Shown in pieces: positions 1 through 6,149 of a stretch of 13,856 nt of DNA. The notes beneath the pieces were generated by a model. It was not told where the DNA came from and did not search any database. It was given only the letters and a program-made list of their open reading frames with translations. How positions within the stretch are numbered: position 1 is the first letter of the stretch; every line of letters begins with the position of its first letter. The position numbers were made by a program, and so were the translations under genes. Source of the DNA: Desulfobulbaceae bacterium UBA2276 (GTDB lineage Bacteria; Desulfobacterota; Desulfobulbia; Desulfobulbales; Desulfocapsaceae); NCBI GenBank assembly GCA_002347085.1, contig DDWW01000046.1, positions 1-13,856 of the forward strand. Direction: 5' to 3'.

Positions 1-580
1 TCCGGCCCAGATGGACAAACTTGTAACCGATGATCTCGTCGTCAGCATCGAGCGCCAACTCCAGCACATAGCCCTCGGTCACCTCCAGATACCGGGGCCC
101 CTTGATTCGGGTGCCATAGGTGGTGCCGCAGACTGACCGCAATCCCTTGCCCAGATCCTCCAGGCCCGCACCGATAGGCAGACCGCCCTCGGAAAAGGCC
201 GACTGGCTGCGGCCATAGACGATCTGCAGAAACAGCTCACGCATGGCGGTGTTGATGGCGTCACAGACCAGATCGGTATTCAAGGCCTCAAGAATAGTCT
301 TGCCCGGCAGGATCTCGGAGGCCATGGCCGCCGAGTGGGTCATCCCGGTGCAACCGATGGTCTCGATCAGGGCCTCTTCGATGATCCCGTCCTTGATATT
401 CAGGGTCAGCTTGCAGGCCCCCTGTTGCGGGGCGCACCAGCCCACCCCATGCGTTAAGCCATTGATATCCTTGATCTCGCGGGCCTTGGTCCACCCACCT
501 TCCTGGGGGATGGGTGATGCCCCGTGACACGCTCCCTGGGCTACAGGGCACATCTTTTGCACTTCAGAAGAGTATTGCAT
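1..580 (-). CDS. NifU/IscU-like iron-sulfur cluster scaffold protein (3' end outside window)
   Basis: The first 193 codons are present and the gene runs off the left edge with no stop. The start at 578-580 (N-terminus MQYSSEVQKM) has an AGGAG box about 6 bases upstream. The N-terminal part has a Cys-containing segment (QQGACKLTLNIKDGI, C56), then an IGCTGMTHSAAMASE segment with C78, then C107 in LVCDAINTA. This spacing resembles the three cluster-holding cysteines of the NifU/IscU N-terminal fold, with the GC-x-A/S-x2-S-type segment at C78. Further cysteines at C11, C18 and C49 are not part of the classical scaffold set. I recognise it as the anaerobe-type scaffold protein usually annotated 'iron-sulfur cluster assembly scaffold protein'. 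A role in building Fe-S clusters in the cytoplasm is inferred. It is separated from the methyltransferase upstream by a terminator, so it probably has its own promoter. Confidence 0.72.
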   Translation of the reverse strand, partial: MQYSSEVQKMCPVAQGACHGASPIPQEGGWTKAREIKDINGLTHGVGWCAPQQGACKLTLNIKDGIIEEALIETIGCTGMTHSAAMASEILPGKTILEALNTDLVCDAINTAMRELFLQIVYGRSQSAFSEGGLPIGAGLEDLGKGLRSVCGTTYGTRIKGPRYLEVTEGYVLELALDADDEIIGYKFVHLGR

Positions 581-599
581 TCTCTGCTCCTATGAGGGT

Positions 600-665
600 T
601 TTATAAAAACGATAAAGAGCCGTGACGAAATACCCATTACCTGCATGACCATTTCATTACGGCTC
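600..665 (-). terminator. Intrinsic terminator after the methyltransferase gene
   Basis: Arms 617-631 and 651-665 are 15 bases each and pair with one mismatch and one G-U wobble around a 19-base loop. The outer seven pairs (GAGCCGT/ACGGCTC) are perfect. On the minus strand the stem is followed at once by a U-rich run (TTTATCGTTTTTATAA), the normal shape of a Rho-independent terminator. It lies 150 bases past the methyltransferase stop and 36 bases before the scaffold-protein start. It could therefore end the peptidase-methyltransferase transcript or act as a leader attenuator of the scaffold gene. Confidence 0.6.
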
Positions 666-815
666 CTTATGGAGTTCTTGCCATGGAAATGGCACGATTA
701 TTTTGTGACAACGGCTAACAAGATAAAAAATACAGAATACGGTTCAAAGTTGAAAGAGAAAAAGAGTGGATTGCCGCCTGACAGATATTATTTTTGCTGC
801 TTTACCCCTGCCGCT

Positions 816-1442
816 CTATCCCTTCTTGCCGGTAAGGAGAAAAACAGGATAGGACCGCTCCTCCCCGGAGTCACCAGCCTTGATGATGGAATGTACCTCG
901 GCAACCGCCACCTGCTCCAAGCCCAGACCGGTCAAGGTAGTGGCCAGTTCGGCGGGATCAAACCCATGATGCATGATCCCTTCGGCATCCGGGTCATGAA
1001 AGGAGCCGTCCTCCTCTTGCAGATCAGCCACCGCCAGATACCCCCAGACATTCAGCATATCGCAGAAACGGGCGAGAAGTTGATCGACCTCCCTGATATG
1101 ATGCAGGGTCATGGCGCAGAAGATCAGGTCAAACTTTTCCGCCAACGGTTCCGTGAGGAGATCCAGCCGCTGCGGGCTCACATTGCTGATATTGTCCTCT
1201 GCAATTTTCCGGGCCAAAACTTCCAGCATGCCGCTTGAGGTATCAACAGCGGTAAGGGTCTGGAGCTGCGGCGCCAGGGCCAGGCCCACCAATCCGGTAC
1301 CACAGCCGTACTCCAGGGCCTTCATTTCTTTAGTCAAGGGCAGGGCGTTGCTGATACCAGCCGCGATCTTCGCCGCCAGTTCCACTCGCCGCTGTTTCTG
1401 ATCCCAGCCCGCCGCCGCCTGGTCAAAATGTTTTCCGCTCAT
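816..1442 (-). CDS. Class I SAM-dependent methyltransferase (UbiE-like fold)
   Basis: A 208-residue soluble protein with no signal peptide or membrane segment. Motif I is EYGCGTG (residues 44-50), the glycine-rich SAM loop. The acidic end of strand 2 is VDTSSGML (D67), which contacts the SAM ribose. The post-motif strand is FDLIFCAMTLHHI (104-116), whose LHHI is typical of methyltransferase_11/UbiE-type enzymes. A HD-P-D-E segment (149-154) and a C-terminal strand (SYPVFLLTGKK) complete the fold. The substrate cannot be told from sequence; small molecule or quinone-like is only a family guess. The ATG lies 9 bases after the stop of the M16 peptidase gene, and its AAGGA ribosome-binding site overlaps that stop (TAAGGA), which suggests translational coupling. 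The stop is TAG. The 235 bases between this gene and the scaffold gene hold only the terminator. Confidence 0.85.
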   Translation of the reverse strand: MSGKHFDQAAAGWDQKQRRVELAAKIAAGISNALPLTKEMKALEYGCGTGLVGLALAPQLQTLTAVDTSSGMLEVLARKIAEDNISNVSPQRLDLLTEPLAEKFDLIFCAMTLHHIREVDQLLARFCDMLNVWGYLAVADLQEEDGSFHDPDAEGIMHHGFDPAELATTLTGLGLEQVAVAEVHSIIKAGDSGEERSYPVFLLTGKKG

Positions 1443-1451
1443 AATTATTCC

Positions 1452-4373
1452 TTAGAGTTCGCTGAGTTGTTGGAATAAATCCCGGTCTTTCTCGATCTTG
1501 CCGCGATTGCCGATAATGACCCGATGCGAATCAGCCAGCATCTGGGCAAAGGCCGGGGCAAAGGCCTGCATGTCAGCAACCTGGGTGGCGATGATCTCTT
1601 CGATCCGCTGTTGTTTCTGGGCAGGGGTAATCGCGCTCAGAAATTCATTGCGGGCCGTTGCCCCTTTTGCGGCCGAACTCTGGAGCGGATCAAAGTTGCC
1701 GTAGGTGCCAATCACCAATTGTTCCAAGGCCTGATCAGAGAGTTGCAGGCCAGAGATGATTTGCGGGATGGCCGCATAGCTGTCATACGTCTTCCGCACC
1801 TGGGGGTCACGATAGCTGATGACCCCTAAATTTCCGGTAATATGGCTGAACTGGATAAAACACCCATAGGCCCCGCCCATCTGCCGCACCGTGTTCCACA
1901 AATAGTCGCGGGAGAGATAATTTTTCAGAACCTCAAAATGACCATTGTATCCAGCGCCATTTGGCAACAGGGAACCGGCCTGCACCGCAAAGACGATCTC
2001 GGCGGAGGTGATCAAGGCCTCATGGGCCGGCAGATCCGGCAGGATCAAGGTCTGCGGTATCACCTGATGAGCGGGCAGGGACGCCACCAGGGAGGCCCCA
2101 TGCCGAGAAAAGGACTCGATCTCTTCCGGGTCGGCGGTAATGGCCAGGATCAGGTTGTTCCTATTGAACACAAGAGCGGCCATCTCGCGCAGGGCCGCCA
2201 GGAATTCCTCTTCCCGTGCCACGTAGTTCCGGTCCAGTTCTTTTTCGGCCCGATAGGAGGTCACACCCGAGATCATCTCATTGTAGGCCCCGGCCAGACT
2301 CAACTGAGCAAAGGCCCGCGAGGCCGCAAGACTATACCCTTCACTCTGGGCACTGTGTTCCGACCAAGCAACCTCCCGATGGACAATCTCTCGAATATGG
2401 GCCAGATCATCAAGGGAGAGCTCGGTAAAGATCTCGGTCATCAGGTGCAAGGCCCGCTCCTGATATTCCGGCAGACACTTCATCTGAAACCAGAGCACAG
2501 GCCGCACCTGCTCCGCCTGCCCTACCTTGCTGTAGGCGTTAAAGGAGTGGGAGAAATCACCGGTGCAGGTCCCTAATTCCCGGGCCAGGTGCATGAAGTC
2601 CATCTTCCTGGTGCCGATCTCAGTGACAATGGAGGCAAAGAGATCCAGCCAGGGCAGAAGCCTTGCCGGAACCCCGGTAATGTCAAAGCCCATATCGACA
2701 TAGGAGATATGCTCGGTGGCCAGGGCGCTGACCAGCACCTGCGTCCCGCCAAACATCTCCACCGGTTGCACCGCATGAAAGGAGAGGTGCGAATCAAGAT
2801 CACTGTGGCTCAATTGCGGCAGGAGGGCCAGGGTCTCGGCGCTGTTGGGCGTCTGTTGCTGACGACGGAGTTCTTCGGTTCTGGCCACCAACCCTTGACG
2901 CTGGGCCTCAGTCAGAGTTGCCGCGTAGTTCGCCAGGCGACAGGCCTCTTCACCTTGGGTCTGGGCCAATTTGGCGGGATCAGGGATCAGGGTGACGACC
3001 ACGGTGGCCTTGTTCTCCAGGAGATAGTGTTCGATCAACTCCTCAAAATATCGTTCTTCCAGGGCCTTGTGGCGGATAACCCGGAACAGCTCTTCGATCT
3101 CAAGGGTCGCGAAGGGATCAGTGCCATACTTGAAGGCCGGCATGACCTTGCCGATAAGATCCAGGCCACGCTGGGCGCGGCTGGCCTCTTCCCGCACCGA
3201 AAATTCATACTTGTTCAGCTCTGAGAGCAGCAAGTCACGATCAAGGCCGGCGCTGACCATCTCGCGCAGGGTCTCGTTATACAGGGCCAGAAAAGGCTCC
3301 CGCTTGTCAGGATCACTGCCGACCAGATAGGTGACCATGAAGGTCTTGAAGCTTGAGGTGCTGAGATAGAGTCCGCCAAAATCCTTGCAGAGACCACTGG
3401 AGACGATCTTGTTTTTCAGAGGAGAGGCATCGGAGTTATAGAGAATCCCGGCAATGACCTGAAAGGCGGCGTTCTCCTCACGATTGAGGACGGTGGAGAC
3501 CTTCTGACCCACGGCCAGAAAGGTCTTGGCGGCTGTGTCTGCCGATTCGACGCCATAATGATCTTCAACAAAGGTGAGCTCTTCAACATCGTGTCCGGCC
3601 TCAATTGTGGCCTTGGGCTCGCGGGCCGGAAAGCTTTTAAGAAAATTCTCCTGAAGATAGCGGAGTTCATCCGTAAGCGGCGCATCGCCATACAGAAAGA
3701 AGGTGCTGTTGGAGGGGTGATAATGTTGTTTATGAAAGGCGCAAAAGGCCTCATAGGAGAGATCAGGGATATTCTTGGGGTCGCCGCCCGACTCATGGGC
3801 ATAGGTGGAGCCAGGCATAAGTCCGCCAAAGATGTGATGAAAAAGCAGACGAATCGGGTCCGAGAAGGCGCCTTTCATCTCATTATAGACCACGCCCTGA
3901 AATCCCAGCTCCCCCTTTTCCTCTTCCTGATGATAATGCCAGCCCTCCTGCTCAAAGGTGGAACGACTGAGCAACGGGTTGAAGACCACGTCGCAATAAA
4001 CATCCATGATATTGAAATATTCCTTGAGATTACGAGTGGCAAAGGGATAATAGGTGACATCCGAACCGGTCATGGCATTTAAAAAGGTCATGAGCCCGCC
4101 CTTGTGGATCTCGCCAAAGACATCATTGACCGGATATTTCTTTGATCCCATCAGCACCGAATGTTCCAGGATATGGGCCACGCCGGTGGAATCGGTGGGA
4201 ATGGTGTTGAAGGCCACGGCAAAGGTCTTGTTGGGGTCGCTGTTTTTGATAGCCAGCAGCGGGCAGCCGAGGATATCATGTTCAAAGAGATAGACCTCGG
4301 AATTTATTTCTGCGATCTTAACGTGTTGCTTCAAGGTAAAACCAGAATAGGATTGTTGCAGGATAAAAGGCAT
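1452..4373 (-). CDS. M16C family zinc metallopeptidase, presequence protease (PreP)-like
   Basis: A 973-residue protein, the usual length for PreP/falcilysin-type M16C enzymes, which hold two pseudo-symmetric halves in one chain that close around small unfolded peptides. The inverted zinc motif HILEH is at residues 67-71 (H67 and H71 zinc ligands, E70 catalytic base). The distal zinc ligand is E165 in VVYNEMKGAF. The catalytic-cavity segment GGAYG (833-837) followed by SYRDP (853-857) in the C-terminal half matches the Tyr/Arg substrate-binding region of the family. No signal peptide is visible, so it should be cytosolic and degrade peptides or free presequence-like fragments. An AAGGG box about 8 bases before the ATG supports the start. 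It is the first gene of a two-gene operon with the methyltransferase. The function is well supported; the physiological substrates are unknown. Confidence 0.93.
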   Translation of the reverse strand: MPFILQQSYSGFTLKQHVKIAEINSEVYLFEHDILGCPLLAIKNSDPNKTFAVAFNTIPTDSTGVAHILEHSVLMGSKKYPVNDVFGEIHKGGLMTFLNAMTGSDVTYYPFATRNLKEYFNIMDVYCDVVFNPLLSRSTFEQEGWHYHQEEEKGELGFQGVVYNEMKGAFSDPIRLLFHHIFGGLMPGSTYAHESGGDPKNIPDLSYEAFCAFHKQHYHPSNSTFFLYGDAPLTDELRYLQENFLKSFPAREPKATIEAGHDVEELTFVEDHYGVESADTAAKTFLAVGQKVSTVLNREENAAFQVIAGILYNSDASPLKNKIVSSGLCKDFGGLYLSTSSFKTFMVTYLVGSDPDKREPFLALYNETLREMVSAGLDRDLLLSELNKYEFSVREEASRAQRGLDLIGKVMPAFKYGTDPFATLEIEELFRVIRHKALEERYFEELIEHYLLENKATVVVTLIPDPAKLAQTQGEEACRLANYAATLTEAQRQGLVARTEELRRQQQTPNSAETLALLPQLSHSDLDSHLSFHAVQPVEMFGGTQVLVSALATEHISYVDMGFDITGVPARLLPWLDLFASIVTEIGTRKMDFMHLARELGTCTGDFSHSFNAYSKVGQAEQVRPVLWFQMKCLPEYQERALHLMTEIFTELSLDDLAHIREIVHREVAWSEHSAQSEGYSLAASRAFAQLSLAGAYNEMISGVTSYRAEKELDRNYVAREEEFLAALREMAALVFNRNNLILAITADPEEIESFSRHGASLVASLPAHQVIPQTLILPDLPAHEALITSAEIVFAVQAGSLLPNGAGYNGHFEVLKNYLSRDYLWNTVRQMGGAYGCFIQFSHITGNLGVISYRDPQVRKTYDSYAAIPQIISGLQLSDQALEQLVIGTYGNFDPLQSSAAKGATARNEFLSAITPAQKQQRIEEIIATQVADMQAFAPAFAQMLADSHRVIIGNRGKIEKDRDLFQQLSEL

Positions 4374-4411
4374 GAGAAATTCCCTTACTGACTGTGGGTT
4401 TGAATAAATTT

Positions 4412-4460
4412 AGAGGCCGTAAGCTAAAAAGAGCAAGGCTCTTTTTAGCTTACGGCCTCT
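4412..4460. terminator. Perfect 23-bp inverted repeat, shaped like a bidirectional terminator
   Basis: Arms 4412-4434 and 4438-4460 are perfectly complementary over 23 bases with a 3-base loop (AAG). The core is AAAAA-GAGC-AAG-GCTC-TTTTT, so either strand gives a small GC stem followed by U5. A further 14 perfect pairs (AGAGGCCGTAAGCT and its complement) flank the core. It lies 38 bases upstream of the peptidase start, inside what should be its leader. As no gene ends here, an attenuator, a relic of a lost gene or a palindromic repeat element are alternatives to a simple terminator. Confidence 0.6.
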
Positions 4461-4470
4461 TATGCAACGT

Positions 4471-4504
4471 CCAGAAAACAGCACTCTGTTCTGCTGTTTT
4501 CTGG
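4471..4504. repeat. 13-bp inverted repeat (hairpin)
   Basis: Arms CCAGAAAACAGCA (4471-4483) and TGCTGTTTTCTGG (4492-4504) are perfectly complementary around an 8-base loop. It starts 10 bases after the larger hairpin. No T-run follows it on the plus strand, so a terminator role is unlikely in that direction. It could be a regulator-binding palindrome or an RNA structure. Confidence 0.5.
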
Positions 4505-4661
4505 CGTGGCGTGTTGCCTACATCTGTTGATAATCTGCCCCGCGTCCGGCAGATACCATACAATGACCAATTACTGAATTTTTATTAGTGAGCTGCGAAC
4601 GTATTTTGTTGATCCGCTCACTATGACTTATTTCTTGTAGATACAACTGGAGGATATAATC

Positions 4662-6017
4662 ATGGCTTTAACCGGCATTCAAATACTCAAGATGCTGCCC
4701 AAAAAGAACTGCGGCGAATGCAGCATCCCCACCTGTCTGGCATTTGCCATGAAGGTCGCGGCCGGTCAGGTGGAGATCGACGCCTGTCCCTACGTCAGTG
4801 AAGAGGCCAAGGCCACCATTGGCGAGGCTTCAGCCCCACCTATCCGCACCTTGAAGCTGGGTGTTGGTGATGAGGCCTTTACCGTGGGTGGCGAGACCTG
4901 CATGTTTCGGCATGAGAAACGATTTGTTAATCCCACGGGTATCGCGGTACTGGTGACCTCCGACATGGATGAGGCCGCTGTCAGTGGCCGAATCGAGCGT
5001 TTTAATACCCTGGTTTATGAACGGGTTGGCGTGATCATGAAGGCCGAGCTCATCGCGGTTAAAGACAGCAAAAATGACGAGTCCTCTTTTGTTGCCCTGG
5101 TGCAGAAGGTACTTGATGGCTCAGCACGCGCCGCCCTCATCCTGATCAGTGACACCCCCGCCCATCTGGCCGCCGCTGCTAAGATCTGCGGAACCCGTAC
5201 TCCGTTGCTTTACGGCGCCACTGCCGACAATGCCGGTGCTATGGCCCAGGTGGCCAAAGAGTGTTCGGCGCCTCTGGCGGTTAAAGGGACGAGCATCGAC
5301 AATTGTGTCGATGTGACCAATACCCTGCTCGCCGCCGGCCTCAAGGATCTGGCCCTGGACACCGGTGCTCGCACCCTGCGTGCCGCCTTTGAAGATAACG
5401 TTGTGGCCAGGAGATCAGCGGTCAAGAGCAAATTCAAGCCTCTGGGATTCCCGACCCTGACCTTTCCCTGCGAGATGAGTGACGATCCGATGATGGAGGC
5501 GATGATCGCCTCGGTGTTGATTGCCAAATACGCCGGGATCATCGTGCTGTCTGATCTGCAGGGCGATATTTTGTTTCCCCTGCTGCTGGAGCGGATGAAT
5601 CTCTATACCGATCCGCAGCGGCCGATGGTCGTGACCGAGGATGTCTATCCGCTGACCGGTCCTGGCGAAGACTCGCCGGTGGTCATTACCTGTAACTTCT
5701 CCCTTACCTATTTCATCGTCTCCGGTGAGATAGAGGGCTCCAAGGTGCCTACCTGGCTGCTCATTAAAGACACCGAGGGCCTCTCCGTTCTTACCGCATG
5801 GGCCGCCGGCAAATTCGGCGCCGACATGATTGCCCAGTTTGTTAAGAAGAGCGGCATTGAGGACAAGGTGAAACATCGCGACCTGATTATTCCCGGTTAT
5901 CTGGCCTCCCTGAAAGGCGAGCTTGAAGAGGAGCTTCCAGCCTGGAATATCATCATTGGACCTCGCGAGGCCGGACATCTGCCTGTCTTCCTGAAGGAAT
6001 GGAAACCATCCAAATAA
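4662..6017 (+). CDS. acsC: CODH/ACS complex gamma subunit: corrinoid iron-sulfur protein large subunit
   Basis: A 451-residue protein, matching the roughly 450-residue AcsC/CdhE family. It carries the methyl group on a cobamide between methyl-tetrahydrofolate and the A-cluster of acetyl-CoA synthase in the Wood-Ljungdahl pathway. The N-terminal [4Fe-4S] motif has C17, C20, C25 and C42 (CGECSIPTC, then ACPY), the arrangement of the cluster that reductively reactivates cob(II)amide. A TIM-barrel middle domain follows. The C-terminal corrinoid-binding Rossmann domain is recognisable from NFSLTYFIVSGEIE, LSVLTAWAAGKF and PGYLASLKGELEEELP. GGAGG-type spacing (GGAGG at 4649-4653) fixes the start. 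The stop is UAA. The partner small subunit (AcsD), AcsB and CODH are not in the window. The next gene is the FDH fusion after 132 bases. Assimilatory or acetyl-CoA-oxidising direction cannot be decided from sequence. Confidence 0.95.
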   Translation: MALTGIQILKMLPKKNCGECSIPTCLAFAMKVAAGQVEIDACPYVSEEAKATIGEASAPPIRTLKLGVGDEAFTVGGETCMFRHEKRFVNPTGIAVLVTSDMDEAAVSGRIERFNTLVYERVGVIMKAELIAVKDSKNDESSFVALVQKVLDGSARAALILISDTPAHLAAAAKICGTRTPLLYGATADNAGAMAQVAKECSAPLAVKGTSIDNCVDVTNTLLAAGLKDLALDTGARTLRAAFEDNVVARRSAVKSKFKPLGFPTLTFPCEMSDDPMMEAMIASVLIAKYAGIIVLSDLQGDILFPLLLERMNLYTDPQRPMVVTEDVYPLTGPGEDSPVVITCNFSLTYFIVSGEIEGSKVPTWLLIKDTEGLSVLTAWAAGKFGADMIAQFVKKSGIEDKVKHRDLIIPGYLASLKGELEEELPAWNIIIGPREAGHLPVFLKEWKPSK

Positions 6018-6034
6018 GGCCTTGAGCATGCCAT

Positions 6035-6066
6035 GGCATCTGTCGCGTGACAACGGGACAGATGCC
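6035..6066 (+). repeat. 10-bp inverted repeat after acsC
   Basis: GGCATCTGTC (6035-6044) pairs perfectly with GACAGATGCC (6057-6066) around a 12-base loop, 17 bases after the acsC stop. No T-tract follows, so it looks more like a 3'-end-protecting or processing hairpin within an operon than a full terminator. Confidence 0.5.
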
Positions 6067-6082
6067 GGACCTTGGTCAGAAG

Positions 6083-6105
6083 TGAGGCCGTCCCCGAGGG
6101 CCTCA
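6083..6105 (+). repeat. 7-bp inverted repeat upstream of the FDH fusion gene
   Basis: TGAGGCC (6083-6089) pairs with GGCCTCA (6099-6105) around a 9-base loop. It is the second of two hairpins in the 132-base acsC-fdhA gap and lies 44 bases before the fdhA ATG. An A-rich rather than T-rich stretch follows. Confidence 0.4.
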
Positions 6106-6149
6106 GAATGAGAATAGAAAACCTTTAACCATCACCGCTTAACCTGAGT

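Larger units (their letters stand above)
4374..4661. other. Divergent intergenic region between the M16 peptidase and acsC
   Basis: A 288-base gap between two genes read away from each other, so it should hold both promoters. It contains two strong hairpins on the peptidase side (listed separately). The half nearer acsC is AT-richer and ends in GGAGG (4649-4653), 8 bases before the acsC ATG, a strong ribosome-binding site. I see no convincing sigma-70 promoter; TTGTTG at 4606-4611 is a possible -35 but the matching -10 is poor. No small gene is supported. Confidence 0.5.

Noticed and set aside
645..1238. Plus-strand 197-codon frame
   Set aside because: It overlaps the methyltransferase on the opposite strand, has no recognisable domain, and its first part covers the terminator and AT-rich spacer.
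1842..2576. Plus-strand 244-codon frame inside the peptidase gene
   Set aside because: It is antisense to a well-supported M16C gene, and the composition is that of a shadow frame.
4527..4564. Sigma-70 promoter for acsC (TTGATA with a TACCAT or TACAAT box)
   Set aside because: The spacers are 21 or 26 bases, outside the normal range, and no better pair was found by eye.
4394..4588. Plus-strand 64-codon frame in the divergent gap
   Set aside because: It runs through both hairpins, has no ribosome-binding site, and its sequence reflects the inverted repeats rather than a protein family.
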